Source: Bacteroides sp. UBA1317 (GTDB taxonomy: Bacteria > Bacteroidota > Bacteroidia > Bacteroidales > Bacteroidaceae). From it: 21,935 bases of DNA. The translations under genes and the position numbers were made by a program. Positions within the stretch are counted from its first letter, which is position 1. Each line of letters opens with the position of its first letter. This document shows, one piece after another, positions 7,410 through 16,800 of this stretch. The DNA is taken from positions 1,225-23,159 of the forward strand of contig DBTL01000055.1 of the NCBI GenBank assembly GCA_002307035.1. Direction: 5' to 3'. Below the pieces are notes generated by a model, which worked only from the letters and a program-made list of their open reading frames with translations, searched no databases and was not told the DNA's origin.

Positions 7410-10400
7410 ATGAGAAAACTTCTTTTCTTATGCGCTTGCTTTTTTTTGGCGAGCATAGGTTTGGTCAGTGCTCAGTCAAGATCCATATCAGGGAAAGTCT
7501 TGGCTAGCGAAGACGGACAGCCAATTTTTGGTGCTACAGTGGCAGTCAAAGGTTCCACCGCCGGAACTTTGACAGGTGATAATGGTGAGTTTACGCTGAA
7601 TGTCCAGCCCAATGCCAAGACATTAATCGTTTCTTTCGTAGGAATGAAAACTTCCGAGGTTTCGATTCAGGACAAAATGGTGATCCGTTTGGAATCTTCC
7701 GAATCTGAACTCGGTGAAGTTCTCGTAGTAGCTTACGGTACAGCTCGAAAAGCTGCATTTACCGGATCTGCCTCTACTATTAAGAGTGAAGGTATTGTGA
7801 AACGTCAGGTTTCCAATGTGACTTACGCTTTGGCAGGTCAGGTGCCAGGTGTTCAGGTTATCAGTGGCAATGGCCAACCGGGTCAGGCTGCAACGGTGCG
7901 TATCCGTGGTATTGGTTCGATGAGTGCCAGCAACAGTCCTCTATATATTGTAGATGGTGTGCCTTATGACGGAACCATTTCCGCTATCGCCTCTAGTGAT
8001 ATTGAGTCCATGACCGTTTTGAAAGAGGCTGCTGCCAGTGCTATTTATGGAGCTCGTGGTGCCAATGGTGTCATTCTCATTACCACCAAGGCCGGAAAAG
8101 GTAAGGAGGCGCAAGTTACATTAGATGCCAAATGGGGTAGTAATTCACGTGGTGTTCCTTCCTACGACGTCATGACCGATCCCGCCATGTATTATGAAAC
8201 GTTTTACCAAGCGCTTTACAATAGTAAGGCTCAAAATGGCTCTTCCGCTGCAGATTCACACGCGTTTGCCGAATCGGCCTTGTTGAATAAGAACGAAGGC
8301 GGTCTGGGTTATCAGGTTTATGATGTACCCGATGGTGAATACTTCATCGGTACGAACGGTAAAATTAACCCTAATGCCACCCTTGGTTACAGTGATGGTG
8401 AATATTATTATACGCCTGATAACTGGTATGATGAGTTGTTTGATAAGGGAAACCTTCGTCAGGAATACAATCTCTCGGTTTCAGGTGCCTCGGATAAATT
8501 GAACTTCTTCTTCTCTGCTGGTTATTTGGATGATTCTGGTATTGTTCCAGGGTCCAGCTTTTCTCGCTTCACTGCCCGTTCTAAAGTGGACTATCAAGCC
8601 AAGACTTGGTTGAAGGTTGGTGCAAATATGGCCTATACCAATTATAATAGTCAAGCTCCTGGATCTCAAACCGATTGGGGCTCTTCCGGTAACTTGTTCT
8701 ATACTTCGAGCATGATTGCTCCTATTTATCCTTTGTATGTAAGAAATGCTGATGGTAGTATTCAAAAGGATTCCAATGGTACAACGGTATATGACTTTGG
8801 AACTTCAACCAATCAGGTTAGAGCATTTATGGGGCTCTCCAATCCTGCTATTACGTTGACACTGGATAAGCACAATGCTCTTACCGACGTGTTGAACAGT
8901 AAATGGTATGCCATTGTTGATTTAGCGAAAGGATTGCAGTTTACCGCCAATGTTGCTGCCAATGTTCGCAACCAGCGTGCTACACACCTTTACAATGTTT
9001 ATTATGGCAGTTCTGTCAGTGATGGTGGTAATATCACCGTTAAGCAATACCGTGAAGTCGGACTTAATCAACAATACTTGTTTACGTACAAAAAAGACTT
9101 TGGCGGACATAATTTTGATTTGCTGGCTGGTTATGAATCATATGATTTGACTATGCAGGACCTCAGTGGTAGTAACAAAACAATATATAACCCGGATGTT
9201 GCAGAATTGGGTAATGCTATTTATTCTCCCGCTACGGTTTCTTCTTCAACTGATAAGTATGTGACAATCGGATTTCTAGGTCGTGTACAATACGATTATC
9301 AAAGCAAGTATTTTCTTTCTGCTTCTTATCGTCGTGATGCTTCTTCCCGTTTTGCACCCGAAAACCGTTGGGGTAATTTTGGTAGCTTCGGTGGTTCTTG
9401 GTTGGTTAATAAAGAAGATTTTTTTACAAACTTGAACACCCCCTGGGTGAATCTGTTGAAGGTGAAAGCCAGTTATGGTATTCAAGGAAATGATGCCTTA
9501 CTCTATGATGGTGAGCAGAATTATTATCCTTATCTGGATCAGTTTGAACTGACTAGCAGCAATGGCAACTATTCCACTTCTTTTTATTACAAAGGTAATC
9601 GTGATATAACCTGGGAAACTTCTTACAGTTTTAATACTGGTGTGGAGTTTGGCTTATTTGACGATCGTCTTACTGGTAGTGTGGAATATTTTAACAGAAA
9701 AACCGTTGACTTGTTGTACTATCTGCCTGTACCCCTTGTTTTGGGATACTCTACAAAACCTAAAAATGTGGGTTCTATTGTGAACGATGGTTTGGAACTG
9801 GATTTGAATGGAGTACTTATCAGAACCAAAGATTTGAATTGGTCTTTAAATTTTAATGCCACAACGTATAAAAATAAAATCACGTCACTTGACAAATCTA
9901 CCGCCCTCAAGGGTGGCATCTATGGCACGATGTATGCTTATGAAGTAGGAGGATCGCTATATGATACCTATTTGCGTGAATATGCTGGCGTTGATGATGA
10001 AACAGGTGAAGCCCTTTATTATATGGTGGATGCTAACAGGGATTATGTATTGGATGCTCAGGGTAACAAAACAACCACAACTGACTGGTCTGCCACAAGG
10101 CAACGTAATATTGGTAGCTCTTTGGCAAAAGTCTACGGTGGTTTCGGTACGAGCGTAAACTATAAAGGATTTGATTTGTCTCTTGGCTTTTCTTATCAAT
10201 TAGGTGGAAAAGTTTATGACTTCTCGTATGAAGAGTTGATGCACAGTGGTGACAATGCTGGTGTGAATTGGCATAAGGATATCCTGAATGCCTGGACTGA
10301 AGAGAACAGAAGCTCTGATATTCCCAGATTGAACTCCAGTGATATTACTTATCAGAAGTTCTCTACCCGATTCTTGACTAGCTCTGATTATTTGAGTCTG

Positions 10401-10622
10401 AATAACCTGACTTTTGGATACACATTACCGAAAAGTTTTACTAAGAAGCTGGATATCAATTCTGTTCGATTTTTCTTTGCCGGAGATAATCTGGCATTGC
10501 TTACTGCCCGAAAAGGTTTGGACCCCCGTCAATCGTTGGGAGCAACAAGTTATACTAGCGTTGGCGCTCACAACTATACAGCTCTTCGTACCATCTCTGG
10601 TGGACTGTCGGTTACCTTTTAA
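7410..10622 (+). CDS. SusC/RagA-family TonB-dependent outer-membrane transporter
   Basis: Outer-membrane beta-barrel that imports a substrate captured with its SusD partner, energised by TonB. From the ATG at 7410 the order is: signal peptide (about 1-22, ending SAQ); a carboxypeptidase-regulatory-like domain (GKVLASEDGQPIFGATVAVK onward, about 28-95); TonB-box region EVLVVAYGTA (103-112); plug domain with GQVPGVQVISG, LYIVDGVPYDG (178-188) and ASAIYGARGANGVILITT; then the barrel, ending in GGLSVTF with the usual terminal Phe. Length is 1070 residues, normal for SusC. In-frame starts at 7350 and 7374 exist, but the signal peptide reads best from 7410. The SusD gene follows 30 bp later. No degradative enzyme is adjacent, so the substrate is unknown. 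Confidence 0.93.
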   Translation: MRKLLFLCACFFLASIGLVSAQSRSISGKVLASEDGQPIFGATVAVKGSTAGTLTGDNGEFTLNVQPNAKTLIVSFVGMKTSEVSIQDKMVIRLESSESELGEVLVVAYGTARKAAFTGSASTIKSEGIVKRQVSNVTYALAGQVPGVQVISGNGQPGQAATVRIRGIGSMSASNSPLYIVDGVPYDGTISAIASSDIESMTVLKEAAASAIYGARGANGVILITTKAGKGKEAQVTLDAKWGSNSRGVPSYDVMTDPAMYYETFYQALYNSKAQNGSSAADSHAFAESALLNKNEGGLGYQVYDVPDGEYFIGTNGKINPNATLGYSDGEYYYTPDNWYDELFDKGNLRQEYNLSVSGASDKLNFFFSAGYLDDSGIVPGSSFSRFTARSKVDYQAKTWLKVGANMAYTNYNSQAPGSQTDWGSSGNLFYTSSMIAPIYPLYVRNADGSIQKDSNGTTVYDFGTSTNQVRAFMGLSNPAITLTLDKHNALTDVLNSKWYAIVDLAKGLQFTANVAANVRNQRATHLYNVYYGSSVSDGGNITVKQYREVGLNQQYLFTYKKDFGGHNFDLLAGYESYDLTMQDLSGSNKTIYNPDVAELGNAIYSPATVSSSTDKYVTIGFLGRVQYDYQSKYFLSASYRRDASSRFAPENRWGNFGSFGGSWLVNKEDFFTNLNTPWVNLLKVKASYGIQGNDALLYDGEQNYYPYLDQFELTSSNGNYSTSFYYKGNRDITWETSYSFNTGVEFGLFDDRLTGSVEYFNRKTVDLLYYLPVPLVLGYSTKPKNVGSIVNDGLELDLNGVLIRTKDLNWSLNFNATTYKNKITSLDKSTALKGGIYGTMYAYEVGGSLYDTYLREYAGVDDETGEALYYMVDANRDYVLDAQGNKTTTTDWSATRQRNIGSSLAKVYGGFGTSVNYKGFDLSLGFSYQLGGKVYDFSYEELMHSGDNAGVNWHKDILNAWTEENRSSDIPRLNSSDITYQKFSTRFLTSSDYLSLNNLTFGYTLPKSFTKKLDINSVRFFFAGDNLALLTARKGLDPRQSLGATSYTSVGAHNYTALRTISGGLSVTF

Positions 10623-10652
10623 TCAGTTGTAAAACGTTATAAATATTAGAAT

Positions 10653-12302
10653 ATGAAAATGCTAAATAAACTTTGGATCCTTTCTGCCGGAGTAGCCGTG
10701 CTGGCTTCATGCGCTGATCTTGATACTTATCCGGAAGGCTCCCTGATTACATCGGATCAAAAAGTAGATGTGGTCGGTAAAATACCGACCAGATTGTCTG
10801 CTGATATAAGTGGTATGTACTCTCTTATGAGCAAGAACAATGGAGTGTACCCAAAAGACGAACGTGACGATGACTTTGGTTATCCCTCTGTATGTATTTC
10901 TGCTGATGCAAATGGCCCTGATTTTGTGACAACCAATGATAACTACAACTGGTATACTATTTGCAATGCTTTTGAAGATCGTACTTATACTTATGCTAAC
11001 CCCTATATTCGTTGGGCACTTTTCTATAATCAAATCAAGATGGCCAACGATATTCTTCTGTCTATCCCCGATAGTACGGACAAGGAAACGTTGCTTCAAT
11101 ACAAAGGGCAAGCACTTGCTGTACGGGCCTTTGATTACTTGAATTTGGTTCAACGTTACCAGTTCACTTACTTGGGTAATGAAGATAAACCTGCAGTGCC
11201 ATTAGTGACTACGGTGCCATTAGCTGATGAATCTAGCATTCCTCGTGCTACAGTAACGGCAATTTATGAGCAGATTCTATCTGATTTGGATCAGGCTATT
11301 CCTCTTTTGGACGGTTTTGAAAGAACAGATAAAGGTTTTATTAACCAGAATGTGGCTTATGGACTTCGTGCTCGTGCCCATTTGCTTATGGGCAATTACG
11401 CTGAAGCCGCTGTCGATGCCACTACTGCTATGGCCGGTTTTTCTTTTCTTTCAAAAGCTGATGTTTCAGTACCGTCTTTCAATAATGCTTCTGCTACTTC
11501 CTGGATGTGGGCATTGGTAATTACTCCAGTGAACATTACCAGTACCTATGGTAACTGGCCCTCCAAGTTGTGTTCTTTTGCCGGAAATAGCTACACTTGT
11601 AACGTGGGCTGCTATAAGATGATCAGCAACCTGCTTTGGGACAAGATCCCGACAACAGACGTTCGAAAAGGCTGGTGGGTGGATACCGATTTGAAATCAC
11701 CGCTGATTGATGGTCAATCTTGGCCTGGTTATACAGGTGAAGCTATTGGTCCGTTAGTAATCAAAGACATTAAAATGGCTTTTCTGCCCTATACCAACGT
11801 GAAGTTTGCTGCATACAACAATGAAATGGGTAACGGAGAAAATGCCTCTGACTGGTGTATGATGCGTGCAGAAGAAATGCTGTTTATCCAAGCAGAAGGT
11901 TTGGCTATGAGTGGGCATCTTCCAGAAGCTATAACTGCGCTGGAAGACTTTGTTAAGAACTATCGTGACCCGAGTTATACGTGTTCGGCAACAACACCTG
12001 CAGAAATGCAGACTGAAATATGGAAACAGCGTCGTATTGAACTTTGGGGTGAAGGTTTTGCTTTTGAAGATGCTATGCGTTTAAAAAAGAACATTGTTCG
12101 TTTCCATAGCGGTGATACTGGAACGAACTGGCCAAGTGCTTTCAAATTCAATATGTCTTCCACGGATCCTTGGTTGTTGATGAGGATTCCGCAAAAAGAA
12201 ATCAATTCCAATGCTGGTATTCCTGAAGAAGCAAACAATACCGGTGGCGTATTGCCCCAAAGTGGTGATGGTGCAAGTTTGGAAGATGGTGTAACGGATT
12301 GA
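10653..12302 (+). CDS. SusD/RagB-family nutrient-binding lipoprotein
   Basis: Surface lipoprotein that caps the SusC barrel and captures the substrate. It has lipobox LASC with Cys20, followed by ADLDTYPEG. The family's helical TPR-like region is seen in the middle, including GQALAVRAFDYLNLVQRYQF (about 152-171), LDQAIPLLDG, and NVAYGLRARAHLLMGNYAEA. The C-terminal motif QRRIELWGEGFAFEDAMR (about 459-476) corresponds to the RR-x-EL-x-x-EG block of SusD proteins. Length is 549 residues, typical. It follows SusC by 30 bp and precedes a third lipoprotein by 19 bp, making a three-gene operon. The gene ends in TGA. Confidence 0.93.
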   Translation: MKMLNKLWILSAGVAVLASCADLDTYPEGSLITSDQKVDVVGKIPTRLSADISGMYSLMSKNNGVYPKDERDDDFGYPSVCISADANGPDFVTTNDNYNWYTICNAFEDRTYTYANPYIRWALFYNQIKMANDILLSIPDSTDKETLLQYKGQALAVRAFDYLNLVQRYQFTYLGNEDKPAVPLVTTVPLADESSIPRATVTAIYEQILSDLDQAIPLLDGFERTDKGFINQNVAYGLRARAHLLMGNYAEAAVDATTAMAGFSFLSKADVSVPSFNNASATSWMWALVITPVNITSTYGNWPSKLCSFAGNSYTCNVGCYKMISNLLWDKIPTTDVRKGWWVDTDLKSPLIDGQSWPGYTGEAIGPLVIKDIKMAFLPYTNVKFAAYNNEMGNGENASDWCMMRAEEMLFIQAEGLAMSGHLPEAITALEDFVKNYRDPSYTCSATTPAEMQTEIWKQRRIELWGEGFAFEDAMRLKKNIVRFHSGDTGTNWPSAFKFNMSSTDPWLLMRIPQKEINSNAGIPEEANNTGGVLPQSGDGASLEDGVTD

Positions 12303-12321
12303 TTTATAGAATAACCATAAA

Positions 12322-13152
12322 ATGAAAACGAATATGAAAAATATACGAACAATTTTAATGACCACAGGAATACTGGCTTTCCTGTTTTCGGGTTGCTCTG
12401 AGGATTTTCCTGAAAGAACACCATCTTATGTTCCGGCTGCTGATGCTATTGAAGCATATTTTCCCAGTTCCAATGCGAGTACTGTAGAAGTTGCTCCTAC
12501 TGACACGGCATATCTAATAACTGTCTCGCGTGTTGATACGGTCAATGCTGATACTGTTTTGATCAAGGAATCTTACGATATGGATAATGTCTTTACGGTT
12601 CCTGAATCGATTACCTTTGCGGCAGGTCAAGCTGATACAACTATCATGATCACATATGGGGATTTGGTTGACTTTCAAGAGTATTCCTTGGGAATAGAAT
12701 TGGATGAAGAATCAACTAATCCTTATGATACACTCGTTGCTGGTACGACTAAGTTCATTCTGCACTTGACTCAAACAGACTGGACTGACTATGCAGTTGG
12801 TCAGTACGTTTCAACTCTTTATGGTTCTTGGGTGCAGGTGATGCAGCACTCAACTATTCTTAATTTATACAAATTACCCAACTTGTGGACAATAGGCTCC
12901 TATCTCTTGTTCAGTTGGGATGGAAGTGCTGTAGTGACGCCTTATGGAACGTCTAATGGTACATATGTTGGTTTCCCAACCGGTGATAGTTATCCACCGT
13001 ATGGTGCTATTACTGCCCAGATTTATGAGGATCCTGCTAAAACCTTCTACACAACAAGTACTCAACAGTTTTCTTTTTACGTAGTATATGCTATGTCTGA
13101 AGTTGCATACAAGGCAATAACAGATACTTATACAATAACCTCGCTATTGTAA
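12322..13152 (+). CDS. SusE/F-position surface lipoprotein, unknown specificity
   Basis: Predicted outer-membrane lipoprotein of 276 residues. It has a signal peptide and lipobox FSGC (Cys25), then SEDFPE, an acidic stretch consistent with surface display. The N-terminal half looks beta-sandwich-like, with a Calx-beta-style pattern: FTVPESITFAAGQADTTIMI followed by YSLGIELDEESTNPY (about 90-133). The C-terminal half, after TQTDWTDYAVGQYVSTL (about 150-166), has no motif I recognise. Position as third gene after SusC/SusD suggests an accessory glycan- or ligand-binding protein like SusE/SusF; that role is inferred from context. An alternative in-frame ATG lies at codon 5. A strong terminator follows after 70 bp. 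Confidence 0.72.
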   Translation: MKTNMKNIRTILMTTGILAFLFSGCSEDFPERTPSYVPAADAIEAYFPSSNASTVEVAPTDTAYLITVSRVDTVNADTVLIKESYDMDNVFTVPESITFAAGQADTTIMITYGDLVDFQEYSLGIELDEESTNPYDTLVAGTTKFILHLTQTDWTDYAVGQYVSTLYGSWVQVMQHSTILNLYKLPNLWTIGSYLLFSWDGSAVVTPYGTSNGTYVGFPTGDSYPPYGAITAQIYEDPAKTFYTTSTQQFSFYVVYAMSEVAYKAITDTYTITSLL

Positions 13153-13222
13153 GATAACGTTTCATGTGCTAATAGAGAAATAGATACTGTTTTAAAATCC
13201 AAATAAAAACAGTAGAAAATTC

Positions 13223-13272
13223 AAGAAGATTACGATTGCAGTAAAGTGCTTTCGTAATCTTCTTTTTTTTTT
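13223..13272 (+). terminator. Intrinsic terminator of the SusC/D operon
   Basis: A perfect 13 bp stem (AAGAAGATTACGA at 13223-13235 with TCGTAATCTTCTT at 13252-13264) with a 16-base loop runs into a long T tract. It closes the three-gene operon. Confidence 0.92.
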
Positions 13273-13335
13273 ACTGGATTTCTCAATTTGTGATTATATG
13301 CATCACATGACTGTGTAAGTCTATTATGGGATTGG

Positions 13336-13599
13336 GTGTTGTCAATCTGCCATACAGTATTGGCTATCAATCCCAATCCAACAAGTGAGAATCTGGTGCT
13401 AGTTGATCATCTTCGCACCTCTCTTTCAAATGCTTTGATGACTACCTATACTTATAAACCGTTGGTAGGCATGCTGAAGATGACGGATCCCTGTGGACTG
13501 ACCACTACGTACGAATATGACAGACTCAATCGCTTAAAGCTTATCAAGGGGACTGATGGGCAGATTCTTCAACAATATGATTATCATTATCCTCAATAA
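13336..13599 (+). pseudogene. 3' remnant of an RHS/YD-repeat gene
   Basis: The last 50 or so codons encode MTTYTYKPLVGMLKMTDP followed by CGLTTTYEYD and end QQYDYHYPQ. They are clearly homologous to the C-terminus of the gene ending at 20767 (TTYTYKPLVGMLTSTDPRG then YYEYD, ending KYDYNYAK) and to the YD block near 16540-16690. Upstream codons (LVDHLRTSLSNAL) align with the linker LCDLRSKLPNAS of the 13856 gene. Homology fades before about 13370, and the region further upstream looks frameshifted and decayed. The invariant DPRG of the family is DPCG here. No signal peptide or N-terminal domain exists, and a terminator lies upstream, so this is a leftover 3' end. It could also act as a homologous donor for its neighbours; that is speculation. 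Confidence 0.75.
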
Positions 13600-13638
13600 A
13601 ATCTTGTAGAAGATGAAAAGCTTTTGTTTCTGTTTAAG

Positions 13639-13665
13639 AAAAACGGTGAATATTTTTTAGTAGAA
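13639..13665 (+). repeat. Post-RHS intergenic repeat, copy 1
   Basis: A run of A, then CGGTGAATA, a T run and AGTAGAA. It matches 17603-17630 at all but two or three positions. It lies 39 bp after the remnant's stop. The potential A-run/T-run hairpin around the GTGAA loop is weakened by a C-A mismatch. Confidence 0.7.
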
Positions 13666-13706
13666 CGAATTTGTAAAAGCCTTGGATGTTTTAAGTGAGC
13701 TATTTG

Positions 13707-13743
13707 TAGAAGCTGCTATGAAAATAAAATGCTTCTATTTTTT
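13707..13743 (+). terminator. Possible weak terminator after the RHS remnant
   Basis: A 7 bp stem (TAGAAGC at 13707-13713 with GCTTCTA at 13731-13737), a 17-base loop and six T residues. The large loop and short stem make it moderate at best. Its T tract runs into the -33 box of the next promoter. Confidence 0.4.
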
Positions 13744-13773
13744 GTGAAAGGTGTCTATAAAATATTATATTTG
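13741..13773 (+). promoter_or_regulatory. Candidate promoter for the first full-length RHS gene
   Basis: TTTG at 13741-13744 and TATATTTG at 13766-13773 are 21 bases apart, a full match to the Bacteroidota consensus. The predicted leader to the ATG at 13856 is about 75 bases. Confidence 0.62.
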
Positions 13774-13855
13774 TTATTCTAATAATATTTTATAGAATAA
13801 TGAAATAAGAATATATCGTTCGTCCAGTTTTATGCAATACCTAAATAATAGAGAT

Positions 13856-16800
13856 ATGAACTTGCGAAATAATTTAATCATTCTGTTTTCTTTGACATTC
13901 ACAACTCTTTTTGCACAAGGAGAATTCGGGAATGTAACTCCACAGACTTCCGATTTTGTAAAATATGGAGAAATCCCTATATCCTTATTTACTGGGAAAA
14001 TGAATTTTGAGATTCCCATTTACGAAATTAAAGATAAGGATTTTAACTTGCCAATATCCGCAGTCTATACTTCGGACGGGTTTAAACCAGCTAAACGATC
14101 CGGTTTTATTGGGTTAGACTGGTTTTTGAATGTTGGAGGTGCAATAACGAGGGAGGTCTACGGAGTTCCTGATGATAATTATCCTAGCTCAAATGGGACC
14201 AATGCTAGTGAGCTTATGGGCTATTGGGTTGCATCAGGTAAGGCTCTTTATAATAATGAAGAATTATGGGATATCAGTGATAATATATTTTCAATAGATG
14301 TTGATTCATATGAATTACCATTAGTTGATGGCTTCTACTATGATGCTCAACCTGATTTGTTTCAACTAAACTGTGGCAATCATAATTTGAGATTTATGAT
14401 TGATAATAATCGTAATATTAAGACGAATGTAAAAGGGTACAAAGTCCTCTTTGATGGGTTTAGTACACAAAATAAGTCAACACTGCTACCTGTTCAATCA
14501 AGCATAATGGTAAAGTCTCCAGATGGATATATATATGTTTTTGGAGGCGAGTTAAGCTCATTGGAGTTTTCTTTTTCATTCACACCAGGTACAAATTTGG
14601 CTTATGATAAGAATCCAACGACCATTTTAGCTTGGCATTTAACAAAAATCATTGCTCCGAATGGACGGACGATGAAGTTCAATTATGTAAATGTTAGTCT
14701 TACAAACTCGAACATCAATAATAAAAAGGACTCACCAATTTGGCAGTCATCAAAAAAAGTCAAAGGGACATCCACATCCTATTCCACTTCAAAAATGGTT
14801 ATTCTTGATAACATTGAAATTGAAGACACGCGAACTATCATCAAGTTTTATCGATCACAAGAAGCAGCCTTTAGCCAATCATCCAATGTGGCTTTAAACC
14901 AATTTTTCACCAACCCCTATCCGGATTTTAATGTGCCCTCATATGAGTTGGATAGTGTTGTTGTCATGAAAGATGGTTCGCCCCTCCATTCCTATGCTTT
15001 TGGTTATACCACGAAGGATAAAAGAAGATTTCTGACATCTTTCAAACAAGCTGACGGAGGCTTGTATTCTTTTGAATATTTACATCCCTATTTATACCCA
15101 GAACCTGAAACAACCAGTGCTGATTCATATGGCTTCTGGAATGGCAATAATAGTCAGCATTCTTATGGTTTGTTGAATAAGATATCGTATCCAACCGGTG
15201 GGTTTACTCAGCTCGCATACGAGAAAAGTTTTTATGGCTGTATGGTTGATACCTATGTTTATAATAACCTCGGCCCAGCGAGAGTGGCCTTGGACTCAAC
15301 GTCGGGATATACTGGAGGGGGGCGGATTTGTAAAATTACAAATTATGAGAGTGCCAATAATATTGCATCTGAAAAAGAATACTATTATTTGCTGAATTAT
15401 TCCAAGGACGCGAATATTCAAAATTTGACAAGCAGCGGAATTCTTTATCAGGCACAGCCTTATGAAATGACGGCGACAGGTGCAAAATCGTACATTGAAA
15501 GTTCTTGGTCCCAGAATTACGATGTCGGAGAGCCTGAAATTGGCTACTCCTATGTTATTGAAAAAAACTCGGATGGTTCTTTTGTTATTAATCGATATAC
15601 GGATTGGGGCACAAATCCGGATGATTATATCACAAATACTCGTTTATATAGTAGCGAGGCAGACCTTTCCCTGTTTGTATTCAATGGTGTTAATAAGTCG
15701 ACAACTAACGCACAAAAAAGAGGACTTCTCCTTGAAAAGAAATATATAGATAAAACTGGGTTGTTAGTAAGATCAGAAAATTACAAATATTCTAATGTAA
15801 ACCAGCTAGGGCGAATTAAGGTTAATGTAAAGGAGGATATTTTTCCAGAAGATGTTATAGTTTCAGTTAAAGGTATCACTGGTGGTGCGATGGCAAAAAT
15901 CATCCGATTGCAAAATCATTTGATTGTTGATAAAATGGAGTCTATAGATGGCGTTTCGCGTGTTGAAAAATATGATTACAATGATTATGACCTTTTGAGC
16001 AAGAAAGCCTTGGCTATAGGAACAAATGACTCTATAATCAATTATTACAAGTATCCTGTGGACTTTGCCTCAACAACATCTAGTCCAACCCGCTCGGATG
16101 TTGATGTTTTGGATTGGATGGTCACAAACAACAATATTACTCCTGTTGTGGAAGAGAAGGAGAAAAGAAATGCCCGGCTACTCAAGACTAATGTTAATAT
16201 ATACAAGTATCCTGAAGATGGATCTGTTCTAGATCTTTCATTCAAGGCATTGCTGGATACTGTAAAAAGTAGTATTGGTGATGCTCCTTTGGAAACCAAG
16301 AAGGTTTATCGAAAGTATGATGGGGATAATCCTGTTTTTATAACCGAAAAGGAGGTCGAGAATACAGTTTACATTTGGGGGTATGACGGCCAATATCCGA
16401 TTGCGGAGATTAGGAATGCAACTTATAACGAGGTTGTGTCAAATCTAGACGCGTCACCAACCGAACTGTTAACTATTCCAGATTATTCTGCGCTGTGTGA
16501 TTTAAGGTCAAAACTGCCCAATGCATCAATTACTCTTTATACTTATAAGCCGGGGGTAGGAGTGACCTCCATTCAGAGCCCGAGAGGCTTGATGACCTAC
16601 TATTCTTACGATTCGTCGGATAGGCTGCGAATGGTCCGCGATCATGATCTGAATATCTTGAATAAGTATGAATATGCCTATCATGGCGCAAGTGTAAGTC
16701 CCGTCCCAACCTATTCAGATTTGTCTCTTTCGCTGACGGCAGAGGATACTGTCGTATATAATGTCAGGAGTTTTGCGAAAGTGAATGTTACGGGTGGTTC

